The notes beneath the pieces are model-generated. The model saw only the letters and a list, made by a program, of their open reading frames with translations, had not been told where the DNA came from and did not search any database. A program made the position numbers and the translations under genes. A DNA stretch of 64,000 nucleotides, taken from assembly GCF_002082565.1 (NCBI RefSeq), contig NZ_CP020562.1:2046001-2110000 (forward strand), written 5' to 3'. The DNA comes from Halomonas sp. GT (GTDB taxonomy: Bacteria > Pseudomonadota > Gammaproteobacteria > Pseudomonadales > Halomonadaceae). Positions 10,677-21,140 of the stretch are shown in pieces (within the stretch, counting starts at the first letter, position 1; each line of letters starts with the position of its first letter).

Positions 10677-11747
10677 ATGCCAATCCCTGCCAAGCTTCTT
10701 CATGACCAGCCTATTGCCCAGCGAATTGAGGCGCTACTGGATCTCTCCAAACAGCACGCTGCGCATTTTTGTAGCCCTGGTGCTTGGCTGGCTCGGCAAC
10801 GTTATATGGCACAGCACCCCACCTCAATAGTGGTGATGAAGTGCATGGATGGTCGCATTCATATTCCTCACGCCACTCGCACACCGCTTGGGATTATTAC
10901 GCCATTTCGCAATTTAGGCGGTATTTTCGATTTGGGCTGGCCCTATTTGGGGGAACTGCTCACCGATGCCGTGATAGGGGCTGCTAGTAATGGGCACGCC
11001 ACCTTAATGTTGATCACTTATCACTTTTCGAGCGGCCATCAAGCACGTGGTTGCGCCGGCTTTAACTGCGACACCGATGCTGCCAAGGCCCACGCCTACG
11101 CGATTGCCGAACAAGCAGGCCAGCTGTTTGGCAATGACCATCAGCAGGTTTATCCGCTAGTGTGTGGCTTTGAGACTGACAGCGATGCACTCATCATTCA
11201 CGGGCTCCACGGTGATGTGCTTGATATACGCGACTGGCATGGCCAACCTGCTGAAGACTTACCGGCAACACTAGCCAACGTTTGCCCCGACATGCCAAAA
11301 GAGATCCAGCGTGATTTGCTTCCTTTGCTAGAAGGTAACCTTGCCCATATGAGTGAGCTACATGGTGTTAAGCGTGAGCTGGACATTGAGCACCGCGAAT
11401 GGGTCATCTGCATTGGTCGTGGGTTTGATTTTCTACACCTTCCCAATACCGCGCTGATTATCGGCCCTTATGGCCCTGATTTAGCCGAACCCATTGGCAC
11501 CGCCGCCGCAATCATTGACGCAAACATGCAGGCCGGCAGAATTCCTGACGATGGCTTTATGCTGCTAGCCTCAACACCCTATCAGTACACCGGTGTAGAT
11601 CGAGCGCGCGCCGAGCTTAAATCGCGCTTCTTATCAGACTTCGCTGAACATGTCATTCAGCGTGAACACCCTACCCTTGCCAAAAAAATGCGCCGCCATA
11701 CAGCGGTAGTGCATTGGCCGACCCGGCGGTTGGACTCACTGACTTGA
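10677..11747 (+). CDS. CsoSCA-like beta-class carbonic anhydrase domain protein
   Basis: This 356-residue protein has the beta-carbonic-anhydrase triad C56-x-D58-x-R60 (KCMDGRI). Possible remaining zinc ligands are H116 or H121 and C126 in the segment YHFSSGHQARGC. The H116-to-C126 spacing of 10 resembles that of the carboxysomal enzyme CsoSCA rather than the short HxxC of ordinary beta enzymes. No carboxysome, RuBisCO or shell genes are in the window, so a general CO2/bicarbonate or zinc-hydrolase role is more likely than carboxysome function. It lies 31 bases after nth on the same strand. The family call is from motif pattern only. Confidence 0.6.
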   Translation: MPIPAKLLHDQPIAQRIEALLDLSKQHAAHFCSPGAWLARQRYMAQHPTSIVVMKCMDGRIHIPHATRTPLGIITPFRNLGGIFDLGWPYLGELLTDAVIGAASNGHATLMLITYHFSSGHQARGCAGFNCDTDAAKAHAYAIAEQAGQLFGNDHQQVYPLVCGFETDSDALIIHGLHGDVLDIRDWHGQPAEDLPATLANVCPDMPKEIQRDLLPLLEGNLAHMSELHGVKRELDIEHREWVICIGRGFDFLHLPNTALIIGPYGPDLAEPIGTAAAIIDANMQAGRIPDDGFMLLASTPYQYTGVDRARAELKSRFLSDFAEHVIQREHPTLAKKMRRHTAVVHWPTRRLDSLT

Positions 11748-11762
11748 GTCTTCTGACGTGGA

Positions 11763-12821
11763 TCAATGCCCCATCAAAAGCGCACGATAAGCGCGACGCC
11801 ATTCAGGCCACTGCCACGGCTGAGTATTCAACAGTGTTGGTTGGCTAGCGGGATCGGTTAACCAAGCGTGGAGTCGTTGGTAAAGCCCCTCTTGCGTGCC
11901 ATCAAAGCGATAGTCATTCGGGTATAATTCGGGGAAACACAGCCTGTCTGGCACTAGCGGAATCGCCCCGCGCTGAGCGGCTTCCATAATGGCTAAGCCT
12001 TGGAACTCGTGCCACGTGGTTGAGACCACAATACCACCGCCGGTGAGCAATGCTCGGTACTCCGATTCTGGCTGTGGCCCCCAGCAAATTGTGTGCGACG
12101 CCAAGCGCTCTTCTGCCTCTTCAAAAATAGCGGGTACATCACGAAATCGCTGCCCAAGCACCGCTAGTTCAAAAGGAACCTGCTGCTCACTCAGTTTGAA
12201 CAGTACTGCAAAGAAATCGTTGGGATTTTTATCGTACTCCCAACGATGATTCCAAATAATCCGCCGTGGGTGTGGGTTTGCCTGAGGAGAAGCCGCTAGC
12301 GGCATTATTGGCACAGGCAACACGTTTGACTGTTGGCGTAAACGCTCTAACGGTTTAGCTGCTGGCAGGTTTTCAGGCATCTTTTTTAAGAACCGCCGCG
12401 CGCCGTCGAAAAAAGAGTCACGGTTGTAGGCAGTATTAAACACCAACGTATCCGCCGCCAACGCCGCGTACAAATTAACCATTTTGGCCTCTACCTGGGA
12501 AGTTTGATCGCTAGACTCTGGGTAGGCAAACTGGTTTTCATGAAAGTAAACAATCTTTCTGGCACGCCCTAAATGAGGGAATAAGCCAACGAGCGTGGCA
12601 ATATCAACCATCGAAGTGGCTAACACAACCTCATAGGGTTCACTGAGTGTCTCATACTCTTTTAACCACCAACTCAGTGGATTACCGCGGATTCGCCACG
12701 AGAAATGGCGTGGCGGCAAGCTAAGCAACGTCCAAGAGACATTATTTACTTCTGTCATCAGACTCTGTGCCCAATAGCGATGACTAACAGCCTCATAAGC
12801 AGACAACAATAAAACGCGCAT
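11763..12821 (-). CDS. tRNA-queuosine alpha-mannosyltransferase-like glycosyltransferase (DUF3524)
   Basis: This 352-residue protein starts at the ATG at 12821, preceded by TTAAGG; a longer frame adds an unlikely leader. The N-terminal half ([40 protein letters not shown]) matches the DUF3524 domain of the GTDC1/QTMAN family. The C-terminal half is a GT4-type glycosyltransferase domain with [13 protein letters not shown] and [16 protein letters not shown]. The family adds mannose to queuosine in tRNA-Asp of animals, and bacterial members are presumed to act on tRNA. The gene converges with the carbonic anhydrase gene and diverges from the receiver gene. Confidence 0.8.
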   Translation of the reverse strand: MRVLLLSAYEAVSHRYWAQSLMTEVNNVSWTLLSLPPRHFSWRIRGNPLSWWLKEYETLSEPYEVVLATSMVDIATLVGLFPHLGRARKIVYFHENQFAYPESSDQTSQVEAKMVNLYAALAADTLVFNTAYNRDSFFDGARRFLKKMPENLPAAKPLERLRQQSNVLPVPIMPLAASPQANPHPRRIIWNHRWEYDKNPNDFFAVLFKLSEQQVPFELAVLGQRFRDVPAIFEEAEERLASHTICWGPQPESEYRALLTGGGIVVSTTWHEFQGLAIMEAAQRGAIPLVPDRLCFPELYPNDYRFDGTQEGLYQRLHAWLTDPASQPTLLNTQPWQWPEWRRAYRALLMGH

Positions 12822-12975
12822 AAATACCTTAATAAAAAGCCCATTAAACAACGTAAAAAGTAGCCGCTTAATGAGAGACTTTACGAGCATTCGGCCAAGG
12901 TCGTCTTGGCCTAACCTGTCGCGCTACATACACTCTAATCAAACACCTAACAACGACCCCTTTAGGGAGGGCATC

Positions 12976-13350
12976 ATGGCCAAAGTACTCGTGGTCGACG
13001 ACGAGCCCAATATTGTACTGTCTCTGGAATTTTTAATGGAGCAGGCAGGCTTTCAAGTTGTCACCGCCTACGACGGAGAAGCAGCACTTGAACGTATCAA
13101 CGATTCAGCCCCCGACCTGCTGCTGCTTGACATCAGCCTGCCTGGCATCAGCGGTTTTGATGTACTAGAGCATCTTCGCCGTTCAGAAGCGACTGCCCAA
13201 CTGCCGGTCATTATGCTGACCGCACATGGACGAGATATCGAACGCGAGAAAGGCTTAGCGCTAGGGGCTGATGACTACATTACCAAACCTTTTTCGACCC
13301 AGTCGTTAATTGAAAAAGTTAAATCACTGCTCAATGGTAACCCGCAATGA
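12976..13350 (+). CDS. Single-domain response regulator (CheY-like receiver)
   Basis: This 124-residue protein is a receiver domain only: acidic pocket D8-D9, phospho-acceptor D52 ([10 protein letters not shown]), T82 and K104 (YITKPF). The ATG at 12976 follows TTTAGGGAGGGCATC, whereas an upstream in-frame ATG at 12871 would overlap the divergent gene. There is no output domain, so it must act through a partner. Its stop overlaps the next gene by 4 bases. The symporter-histidine kinase downstream is the obvious phosphodonor. Confidence 0.93.
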   Translation: MAKVLVVDDEPNIVLSLEFLMEQAGFQVVTAYDGEAALERINDSAPDLLLLDISLPGISGFDVLEHLRRSEATAQLPVIMLTAHGRDIEREKGLALGADDYITKPFSTQSLIEKVKSLLNGNPQ

Positions 13351-15407
13351 CCCGTGACGGGCTCCCTAAACGTCAGCGACTCATTGGCCTATGGCTGCTA
13401 CTGAGTGGTATCAGTTTGCTGGGGGGCGCTATTTTTGCTGCGTGGCTGGATGCTCAGCTTTCTCCAACTGGCCCTACCCGTTTAGCACTCTGGCTGGGCA
13501 GCTTTTCCGGCGGCGCGACAATTTTTTTAGTTGGACTGCTGCTAGAACGCATGCTGTTCACTCCTCTACGCCATTTACAGGTTCAGCTAGCTAGATTAGT
13601 GGCAAACCCAGATGCGCGTGACGAACACCCGCCAGAAGGCTGGCTGAAAGGGCTTGGCCCTGACCTGCGAAGGGTGCGTGAGAGTTGGCGCATTGACCGC
13701 AATCAATTAGCCACGGCTCATGCAGATGGCGCACGTAGCGCCGCAAAAATACGTCGTGAATTAGAAACGCTACTGCAAGTACTCGAAACTCCCTTATTGC
13801 TATGTGACCACCACCGCCGCTTGATGCTATTCAATCAAGCCGCTGAAGACTTCTTTGTCGATAATACGGCACTGGGCTTAGGCAAACGCTTAGAGGCGCT
13901 GCTGCCCGTTGCCAGCCTGCAACAAGCGCTTAGTCAACTACCAGCGGATGGTTCGCCCCGTGAACTGCTTGCCCCCTGTGATAACCGCTGGTTAAAAGTT
14001 GTGCTACGCCGAGTTCCTGGCAGTGACGGGGAAACACTACTAACGTTTAGCGATGCAACCGCGTCCTGGTCAAATGAAATGGGTGTCAGAGCCGAGCTCG
14101 CTACCAAGCTCCCCCTACTACGCCAACATACGGCAAGCCTAACCAGTGCGGCGGATGCACTCATACAACTGCGCCACAATGGCTCGGATAACCCCACATT
14201 ACGCCAGCGGTTCGAACAGGTAATTCAAGAAGAGAGTGCCACTCTTGGAAATAATGTCGGTCAAATCGGACAGCTATTGGACGACTTACAACACCAAGGT
14301 GAGCGCTTGACGCCCATGTGGTCGAATGATTTTTGGCAAGCCTTGGATGAACGCTTAGATCCAGCGCATCGACTCATCACCCCCGTTGGCATGCCTGCAT
14401 GGTTTAAAGGCGACGCACCGGCACTGATTGTTCTTTTTGATTCCTTAGTGAAGCATCTTAATTCTCACCTTCCGGTTAGCCATTTTGAAGGTGAAATATG
14501 CCTTGGCAACAAGCGTGTTTATTTGGACTTAATTTGGCGAGGCAGCCCCTTACCAGAGCATGAGCTAGCGAAATGGCGTCGCCAACCCCTGCCGTCGCTA
14601 CCACTTAATCCGCTGGTGTCTGACGTACTGCGTCAGCATGCGAGCGATATTTGGAGCCTTGCAGACGATGATGCTGTTCATGCGCGCCTGCGCCTGCCGC
14701 TACCAGCAATGGAGCGCGTTGGAGCGCCTCGAGAAACCGCTCCTCCGCGACCAGAGTTCCATGATTTCGGCATTGCAGACTTGCCCCCACCCGATGAGGA
14801 ATTGGCTAACCGCTCGTTGCGTAGCCTTGAGGTGGTTGCATTTGATACTGAGACCACAGGCCTTGAGCTTCGCCGAGGGGATACGGTGATTAGCCTAGGG
14901 GCTTGTCGGGTGGTTAACGCTCGCCTGTTGGCCAGCGAAGTTTTTGATCAAAAGGTAGATCCAAAACGTCCTATACCTCCTAACAGTACGGCGATACACG
15001 GTTTAACTGATGCTGATGTAGCCGGCGCACCGCCCCTTGATATTGTCCTAACGCGCTTTCGAGATTACGTCGGTGAAGCGGTTCTATTAGCGCATAATGC
15101 CGCGTTTGATATGCTCGCCATTACTAACAAAGGGGTTGTATTTGATTTGCCTGTCATTGATACCTTATTGATATCAAGAGCATTAGACGAAGCGCTAGAT
15201 GGGCATGATTTAGATACGTTAGCACAACGATACGACCTTACGTTTCCACCTGGCACTCGCCACACGGCGCTTGGAGATGCCCGTGTAACCGCTGAATTAT
15301 GGCTAGCGTTGTTACCCCGGCTTGAAGCACGTGGCGTGGACACGTTAGAGCAGTTGCTAGCTCTGCAGGCCAATGCATTTGATCGCCAGGATGCCAGCGC
15401 CTCATGA
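13347..15407 (+). CDS. Membrane/PAS sensor module fused to DEDDh 3'-5' exonuclease
   Basis: This 686-residue protein has two membrane helices in the first 75 residues and a charged linker. A PAS-like segment (about 145-230, [25 protein letters not shown]) and a region that looks like a degenerate histidine-kinase core without an H-box follow. A C-terminal exonuclease domain of the DNA polymerase III epsilon type starts near 497. The catalytic residues are all visible: [15 protein letters not shown] and [12 protein letters not shown]. The enzyme half therefore looks active, tethered to the inner membrane. It is translationally coupled (ATGA) to the receiver gene upstream and to the small membrane gene downstream. 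Confidence 0.85.
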   Translation: MTRDGLPKRQRLIGLWLLLSGISLLGGAIFAAWLDAQLSPTGPTRLALWLGSFSGGATIFLVGLLLERMLFTPLRHLQVQLARLVANPDARDEHPPEGWLKGLGPDLRRVRESWRIDRNQLATAHADGARSAAKIRRELETLLQVLETPLLLCDHHRRLMLFNQAAEDFFVDNTALGLGKRLEALLPVASLQQALSQLPADGSPRELLAPCDNRWLKVVLRRVPGSDGETLLTFSDATASWSNEMGVRAELATKLPLLRQHTASLTSAADALIQLRHNGSDNPTLRQRFEQVIQEESATLGNNVGQIGQLLDDLQHQGERLTPMWSNDFWQALDERLDPAHRLITPVGMPAWFKGDAPALIVLFDSLVKHLNSHLPVSHFEGEICLGNKRVYLDLIWRGSPLPEHELAKWRRQPLPSLPLNPLVSDVLRQHASDIWSLADDDAVHARLRLPLPAMERVGAPRETAPPRPEFHDFGIADLPPPDEELANRSLRSLEVVAFDTETTGLELRRGDTVISLGACRVVNARLLASEVFDQKVDPKRPIPPNSTAIHGLTDADVAGAPPLDIVLTRFRDYVGEAVLLAHNAAFDMLAITNKGVVFDLPVIDTLLISRALDEALDGHDLDTLAQRYDLTFPPGTRHTALGDARVTAELWLALLPRLEARGVDTLEQLLALQANAFDRQDASAS

Positions 15408-15607
15408 AATCTCCAGGCTCACGCAAATTAGAGCGTCTAATCGCGCTATTCGCCTTAGCAATTCTACTCTTCAGCCCCCCGCTGATTATCATGGTTGACC
15501 GGCTCACCTCTTTAAGCATGAGCTGGCTACCGCTTTATCTCTTTATTGCTTGGGGCGCGGTAATTGGCCTCACCGTGTGGTTAATGGAACAACGTTCAGG
15601 ACGCTGA
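15404..15607 (+). CDS. Small two-helix membrane protein of the sensor kinase cluster
   Basis: This 67-residue protein has hydrophobic helices at about 12-31 (IALFALAILLFSPPLIIMV) and 41-60 (WLPLYLFIAWGAVIGLTVWL) and positively charged ends. The start overlaps the exonuclease gene in ATGA, and its stop is 2 bases before the kinase ATG. The position suggests a partner of the symporter-like sensor, similar to the small membrane proteins that accompany acetate-type symporters. No named family is recognised. Confidence 0.75.
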   Translation: MKSPGSRKLERLIALFALAILLFSPPLIIMVDRLTSLSMSWLPLYLFIAWGAVIGLTVWLMEQRSGR

Positions 15608-15609
15608 TC

Positions 15610-18378
15610 ATGCGTACAGATGCAGTTATTCTAGGGACGGCATTTGGCTATTTGGCGCTGCTGTTTGTCGTCGCCGCGTGGGGCGACCGACGTGCCGAGC
15701 AGGGTCGATCATTGATTGGCTCGCCCACGGTTTATGCCCTCTCAATTGCCGTTTACTGCACTGCATGGACCTTTTATGGCAGCGTGGGACGCGCAGCAGA
15801 CCACGGCCCCAGTTTCCTGCTTATCTATCTCGGCCCAACCCTGGCGATGCTTCTCGCCCCTGTCGTCATTCGCAAAATGGTACGCATCGCATCCCGCCAG
15901 CGCATTACTTCTATTGCTGATTTTATTAGTGCTCGTTATGGCAAAAGCACCAGTTTAGGCGCACTCGTTGCATTAATGGCACTCATTTGTATAACGCCAT
16001 ACATTGCACTGCAGTTAAAAGCGATCACCGTTAGCCATGCAGTACTGGTGAATTACCCCAATACAGCGGATGCCACCCTGGTTGATGAGCGTTTCTGGCT
16101 GGATAAATCGCTTTGGGTCGCCTTAGTACTTGCGGTTTTTATTATTCTTTTCGGCACTCGCCATCTCGATGCAAGTGAACGACATGAGGGAATGGTCGCT
16201 GCTATTGCCTTGGAGTCACTGGTAAAGCTAATTGCTTTTATGGCCGTCGGTATTTTTGTGGTGTTTGTGTTGTATGAAGGCCCCAGCGCGCTATTTGCCA
16301 GCGTCGCCACGATGCCTGACGTGGCAGAAAAAATGGGATTGGAAAGTGTACCAGGCGGTGCCACTGGTTGGGCCGGAATGCTAATACTCGCTTTTCTGGC
16401 CTTTTTAACTCTGCCTCGTCAGTTCCAGGTGTTGGTTGTCGAAAATGTCGATGAACAGCATTTAGCCAGGGCGAGCTGGTTATTTCCTCTTTATATGCTG
16501 CTCATCAATCTGTTTGTTATTCCTATCGCCTTTGCTGGCCTTCTATTAGGTGCTGGCGCGGGTGATTCCGATAGTTTTGTGCTGACACTGCCCCTTTCTG
16601 CTGGGCTTGAAGGATTACCCTTGCTCGTATTTATAGGTGGTCTTTCAGCAGCTACCGGCATGGTAATTGTAGAAACAATTGCACTTTCTACCATGGTGAG
16701 TAATCAGCTCGTTATGCCCTTACTACTTAGAACACAACGCCTTCACTTGAGCACGTCTGGCGAGTTGGCAGGTTGGCTGTTGGGCATTCGCCGCATTGCC
16801 ATTGTGCTGATCCTGCTACTTGGCTATCTATATCACGCGCTGATTGGTGACTCCTACAGCCTTGTCACTATCGGGCTTGTCTCATTTGCGGGGGTCGCAC
16901 AATTTGCCCCAGCCCTGTTGATTGGCCTTTACTGGCGCGGTGCAACTCGCCAAGGAGCTACCGCTGGCTTAATCGCAGGCTTTGTAGTTTGGTGCTATAC
17001 GTTACTGCTGCCAGGCTTTGCCCAATCCGGTTGGTTAGATGCAACGTTTCTGACTCAGGGACCTTGGGGTATTTCATGGCTGATGCCTTACCGCTTATTT
17101 GGCCTGGAAGATTGGGATATTTACTCCCACGCACTGCTGTGGAGCATGTTGGCAAATGTCGGCTTACTGATTGGCGTGTCACTTTTTACCCGCCCGACGC
17201 CACTCGAACAAACCCAAGCTGCCCTTTTTACTGAAGCCTTACATCCTAACTTGCAAACGACCTCGTTATGGAGAGGACAGACGACTCAAGGCGCTTTAAA
17301 AGAATTACTTATTCGCTACCTTGGCAATCAAGTCACCCATCGCGTGTTTAACCAAAGCATTAATAAAAGCGACTATCGCTCTGACGAACCTGCAACGGCT
17401 GATTTGATTACCCGTTCAGAGCAGGCGCTTGCAGGCTCACTTGGCAGTGCATCAGCGCGCGTACTGATCAATTCAGTAGTGCGCAGAGAAGCACTGGATC
17501 TTGAGTCAATTTTGAGCATTTTAGACACCACGTCACAAACCCTGGAGTACAACCGTCGGCTAGAACAAAAATCTCAAGAATTAGTCGCCGTAAGTGACGA
17601 GTTACGCAGCGCCAATGAACAGCTGCGCGAGCTTGATCGCTTGAAAGATGAATTTGTCGCCATGGTGAGCCATGAGCTGCGAACTCCCCTAACCTCGATA
17701 CGTGCCTTTGCCGAAATATTACGCGATAGCGATCAATTACCCGATGAAAAACGCCAACATTTTCTGGGTGTTATTGTCCATGAGAGCCAGCGCCTTTCGC
17801 GTTTAATCGAAGAAATTCTTGATCTTGCGCGCTTAGAGAGCGGTCGCTTGACGCTGCACCCTGTCACCCTTGACCTAGCTGCCCTAGCGAGGCAAAGCAT
17901 CGATGCAGTTGCCCGTTTACATGAAGATCGAGGTATTACCCTCGATATCAGTTTAGAGGCTGACCCCGCCATGGTGGTCGGTGACCAAGACCGCTTGGAG
18001 CAAGTCATTATTAATCTGCTCGATAACGCTAGTAAATTTGCTGACCGCCAGCATCCTCAAGTGCGGCTGGCACTTTATCGGCACCGCAATCATTTTCGGT
18101 TAAGCGTTGAAGATAACGGGCCAGGTATCAGCGCTGATGAACGTGAACGCGTGTTTGAGAAATTTCATCAAATACAGCAAAGCGGAGAGACACCACGCGG
18201 TCGCCCTAAAGGCAGTGGCCTTGGTCTGCCAATTAGCCGCGGGATCATCGCCCACCTTGGCGGGCGGCTCTGGGTGGAAGACGCTAAAACTCTGGGTGGT
18301 GCGTGCTTAACCCTAGAACTGCCAGCAGCCCCTAAGGAGTCCACCCTAGATAACTCTTCGCAGCTTACGGGGGAATAG
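15610..18378 (+). CDS. Sodium/solute symporter-histidine kinase fusion (CrbS/MxtR-like)
   Basis: This 922-residue protein has about 13 membrane helices of the sodium:solute symporter family (about 1-560; AVYCTAWTFYGSVG near the start). A linker helix is followed by a HisKA box FVAMVSHELRTPL with the phospho-accepting His near 688. The HATPase domain has NLLDNASKFA, EDNGPGIS and GSGLGLPIS. There is no C-terminal receiver, unlike MxtR, so the separate receiver protein upstream probably takes the phosphate. Relatives (CrbS in Vibrio, MxtR in Pseudomonas) control acetate use, so acetate or another small carboxylate is a reasonable guess at the signal. The ATG at 15610 is chosen because it directly precedes MRTDAVILG. 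Confidence 0.93.
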   Translation: MRTDAVILGTAFGYLALLFVVAAWGDRRAEQGRSLIGSPTVYALSIAVYCTAWTFYGSVGRAADHGPSFLLIYLGPTLAMLLAPVVIRKMVRIASRQRITSIADFISARYGKSTSLGALVALMALICITPYIALQLKAITVSHAVLVNYPNTADATLVDERFWLDKSLWVALVLAVFIILFGTRHLDASERHEGMVAAIALESLVKLIAFMAVGIFVVFVLYEGPSALFASVATMPDVAEKMGLESVPGGATGWAGMLILAFLAFLTLPRQFQVLVVENVDEQHLARASWLFPLYMLLINLFVIPIAFAGLLLGAGAGDSDSFVLTLPLSAGLEGLPLLVFIGGLSAATGMVIVETIALSTMVSNQLVMPLLLRTQRLHLSTSGELAGWLLGIRRIAIVLILLLGYLYHALIGDSYSLVTIGLVSFAGVAQFAPALLIGLYWRGATRQGATAGLIAGFVVWCYTLLLPGFAQSGWLDATFLTQGPWGISWLMPYRLFGLEDWDIYSHALLWSMLANVGLLIGVSLFTRPTPLEQTQAALFTEALHPNLQTTSLWRGQTTQGALKELLIRYLGNQVTHRVFNQSINKSDYRSDEPATADLITRSEQALAGSLGSASARVLINSVVRREALDLESILSILDTTSQTLEYNRRLEQKSQELVAVSDELRSANEQLRELDRLKDEFVAMVSHELRTPLTSIRAFAEILRDSDQLPDEKRQHFLGVIVHESQRLSRLIEEILDLARLESGRLTLHPVTLDLAALARQSIDAVARLHEDRGITLDISLEADPAMVVGDQDRLEQVIINLLDNASKFADRQHPQVRLALYRHRNHFRLSVEDNGPGISADERERVFEKFHQIQQSGETPRGRPKGSGLGLPISRGIIAHLGGRLWVEDAKTLGGACLTLELPAAPKESTLDNSSQLTGE

Positions 18379-18381
18379 CCG

Positions 18382-19509
18382 TTATAAGCGTTTCACTTGG
18401 TTAACAAACGCTTTTATTTGCTGCAAATCAAACTTCAGCAGTAATCGCTCATCATCACGAAGACGTCGGAGGTCCACCCATCCATCTGCTACCTGCCCAT
18501 GGGACTTATTATGGCGCTGCTGCTCTAGAAGCAAGTACTGCATACGCTTAAAAGCGGCTAGCAGTAAATCCGATTGCTCCTTCGTCAGTGCATGAGTGAA
18601 ATGGGCGAGTGCCGTTAGCCGTTCACGTGTGCCTATCTCACTTCGCTGGTAACGCACACAGAGCAATCGGACAGCGCTTATTAAGGGCATCAATCCTTGA
18701 TGCTTAAGATCGATTGCTTGGTCATAGGGGGCAGCTAACCCAGGATGTGAAGCAATACGACCAAACCGGTCAAGCGCCACCGGCAACTCATCTAACAACG
18801 CAGTCATTTCATTCATGAACAAAGGTGCACTTGAGAGGGTTGAACGCACCCGTTGGCCTAACGTTTGTGCAAGCCCAACATTCCCTGCCACAGGATAAAA
18901 ATCGAGCCATATATTAGTTTGCTGCACCCGCTTAACCTGACGGTCAGCACTCCAAATTTCAAATTGTTGCTGCCATTCGCTCAAACGCTTACGCCACATT
19001 GGCCAACGCGCCATGACATGGCCACGACAAAGCGGAATGCCAGCTTCATCTAAGCGTTGTGTAAAGCGTTCGCCTAACGCCTGAAAGTAGCCATCAATTT
19101 CAACGTGTCGAGCGTCAGGATAGTCATCAATAATCAGCGCATTGTCCTGATCAGGCCCAAGCAAACTTTCAAAGCGTGCCGCCGAGCCGAGCGTAACAAC
19201 ACAGTAATCCACGGGCGGTTTCCCCCACCCTTGCGCCTGCATCTCATCTAGCGCGGCTGCAATCGATTGACGATAAAGCCAAGAAATGTGGTCACTAATG
19301 AGTTCGCTAATACGCCAAGCAGGCAAGTCATAACGCACCAATGTCTCAACAAAAGAGAGCTGTGCGGCATAGGCGTCAGATAAGGATGGATTAAAGAGAG
19401 AGGTATTCGTGTAAAAATCGCGAAGTGGAGCACTTAGCGCTGATATATCCAATGAACCATGATGACATACCAAGGAGCGCCAAGGGGAAGCACGATATAC
19501 CATGTGCAT
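18382..19509 (-). CDS. DUF294 putative nucleotidyltransferase
   Basis: This 375-residue protein has a GlnD-like nucleotidyltransferase motif LGSAARFESLLGPDQDNALI at about 106-125 (GS followed by DxD-like acidic residues). A helical substrate-binding C-terminal domain follows. The CBS domains present in many relatives are missing. Such genes often accompany CrbS/acetate-permease clusters, where a signalling role by nucleotidylylation is suspected. It converges with the kinase gene, with 3 bases between the stops. GGAGCGGAGT precedes the ATG. Confidence 0.82.
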   Translation of the reverse strand: MHMVYRASPWRSLVCHHGSLDISALSAPLRDFYTNTSLFNPSLSDAYAAQLSFVETLVRYDLPAWRISELISDHISWLYRQSIAAALDEMQAQGWGKPPVDYCVVTLGSAARFESLLGPDQDNALIIDDYPDARHVEIDGYFQALGERFTQRLDEAGIPLCRGHVMARWPMWRKRLSEWQQQFEIWSADRQVKRVQQTNIWLDFYPVAGNVGLAQTLGQRVRSTLSSAPLFMNEMTALLDELPVALDRFGRIASHPGLAAPYDQAIDLKHQGLMPLISAVRLLCVRYQRSEIGTRERLTALAHFTHALTKEQSDLLLAAFKRMQYLLLEQQRHNKSHGQVADGWVDLRRLRDDERLLLKFDLQQIKAFVNQVKRL

Positions 19510-19539
19510 ACTCCGCTCCTCAACTAAACGAAACGCTTG

Positions 19540-19866
19540 CTAGGCTTCACTAGCATTACGAGGATCAGCCGAAAACATCTCCTCACCCACTTCATCAATA
19601 AAACGCTGCGCTTTAGCGACCATCATCGCATCACAGGCTTCACGCCCTGGCAGCATGTCAGAGCGTTCAAAGCGGTGCTCGTGAGTAACGCCTTCGCCAT
19701 CTAACTTACGAATCCAACCACTAACCCGAAATTGTCCGCTTTGATTATCAGGCTGAGACACAATTAAATACTCTTTATATTCAACTGGTTCAGCCGCTTT
19801 GGTGCTTCCTTCCGAGGCGCCAGCCTCTCCACCACCCAACAGGCCAGAAAATAGTTTTTTAAACAT
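19540..19866 (-). CDS. HlyU-family protein
   Basis: This 108-residue protein starts at the ATG at 19866 after GGAGGAGTCCGA; a longer frame has no such signal. After a short glycine-rich leader (FKKLFSGLLGGGEAG) the core has YKEYLIVSQP, GQFRVSGWIRK, HEHRFERSDML and AQRFIDEVGEEMF. These follow the HlyU-family pattern annotated from the Vibrio haemolysin regulator. A direct DNA-binding function is not evident from the sequence. It lies 53 bases downstream of argG, separated by a hairpin. Confidence 0.8.
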   Translation of the reverse strand: MFKKLFSGLLGGGEAGASEGSTKAAEPVEYKEYLIVSQPDNQSGQFRVSGWIRKLDGEGVTHEHRFERSDMLPGREACDAMMVAKAQRFIDEVGEEMFSADPRNASEA

Positions 19867-19885
19867 TCGGACTCCTCCGCAATCA

Positions 19886-19912
19886 AAGCGGCCAGACGTC
19901 GCCTGGCCGCTT
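19886..19912 (-). terminator. Hairpin between argG and the hlyU-like gene
   Basis: AAGCGGCCAG (19886-19895) and CTGGCCGCTT (19903-19912) form a perfect 10-bp stem with a 7-base loop. On the minus strand it is followed only by a short T tract (TTTGATTG), so it may be a partial terminator limiting read-through from argG. Confidence 0.55.
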
Positions 19913-19919
19913 AGCATGC

Positions 19920-21140
19920 TTAGCTCTGTTGACGACCTTTACCGGCAGCAATCCGTAGACGCAATGCATTCAGCTTAATAAAGCCTTCTGCGTCTTTTTG
20001 ATCGTAAGCCCCCGCATCATCTTCAAACGTTGCAATCGACTCATCAAACAACGACTGCTCGGACTTACGCCCTACAACCGTTGCATTGCCTTTATAGAGC
20101 TTCATGCGAACAACGCCCGATACGTTTTTCTGTGTTTCATCGATCGCCGCTTGTAGCATACGACGCTCTGGACTCCACCAATAACCGTTGTAGATCACTT
20201 CAGCATATTTAGGCATTAGTTGATCTTTCAAGTGCGCTTCTTCACGGTCAAGCGTCAGCGACTCAATGGCGCGGTGAGCGCGGAGCATGATCGTGCCCCC
20301 TGGTGTTTCATAACAACCACGGGACTTCATACCGACATAACGGTTTTCAACGATATCCAGGCGGCCAATACCATTATCGCCACCTAGTTTGTTAAGCTTT
20401 TCAAGCACTTCATGTGGCTTAAGCGCTTCACCATCAATAGCGACGATATCGCCATTCTCAAACGTCAGCTCTACATAAGTCGGCTGCTCAGGCGCGGCTT
20501 CAGGAGAAACACTCCAACGCCACATGTCCTCTTCTGCTTCGGCCCATGGGTCTTCCAAAATGCCGCCTTCATAAGAAATGTGCAGCAGGTTGGCATCCAT
20601 GGAGTACGGTGATTTTTTCTTTTTATTAGAAAAATCAACGGGAATCTTGTGCTCTTCGCAGTAGGCCATCAACTTCTCACGAGAAGTGAGATCCCACAGA
20701 CGCCAAGGAGCAATAACCTTCACGCCAGGTTTGAGTGCGTAGCCACCCAGTTCAAAACGAACCTGATCGTTACCTTTACCCGTTGCACCGTGAGAAATGG
20801 CATCAGCGCCCGTCTCATTAGCAATTTCAATTAAGCGCTTAGCAATCAAAGGGCGAGCGATAGAAGTGCCGAGTAGATACTCGCCTTCATAAATGGTGTT
20901 AGCTCGGAACATTGGGAATACATAATCGCGAACAAATTCTTCGCGAAGATCTTCGATATAGATCTCTTTAACACCCAGTGCTTGAGCCTTAGCGCGTGCG
21001 GGCTCGACTTCTTCACCTTGACCGATGTCGGCTGTAAAGGTCACTACCTCGCAGTTGTAGGTCTCTTGCAACCACTTGACGATAACGGATGTGTCCAGGC
21101 CGCCTGAATACGCCAGCACAACCTTTTTGACATCGGACAT
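19920..21140 (-). CDS. argG: Argininosuccinate synthase
   Basis: This enzyme condenses citrulline and aspartate with ATP hydrolysis in arginine synthesis. Its 406 residues begin [19 protein letters not shown], where SGGLDTS is the PP-loop of the N-type ATP pyrophosphatases. [13 protein letters not shown] and [17 protein letters not shown] are also family signatures. The ATG at 21140 follows GGAGCAAAGA; an upstream start would add 14 residues without support. No ARG box was recognised upstream. Confidence 0.97.
   Translation of the reverse strand: MSDVKKVVLAYSGGLDTSVIVKWLQETYNCEVVTFTADIGQGEEVEPARAKAQALGVKEIYIEDLREEFVRDYVFPMFRANTIYEGEYLLGTSIARPLIAKRLIEIANETGADAISHGATGKGNDQVRFELGGYALKPGVKVIAPWRLWDLTSREKLMAYCEEHKIPVDFSNKKKKSPYSMDANLLHISYEGGILEDPWAEAEEDMWRWSVSPEAAPEQPTYVELTFENGDIVAIDGEALKPHEVLEKLNKLGGDNGIGRLDIVENRYVGMKSRGCYETPGGTIMLRAHRAIESLTLDREEAHLKDQLMPKYAEVIYNGYWWSPERRMLQAAIDETQKNVSGVVRMKLYKGNATVVGRKSEQSLFDESIATFEDDAGAYDQKDAEGFIKLNALRLRIAAGKGRQQS

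Noticed and set aside
10677..11747. A carboxysome locus
   Set aside because: No shell, RuBisCO or CsoS genes are nearby; only a related enzyme domain is seen.
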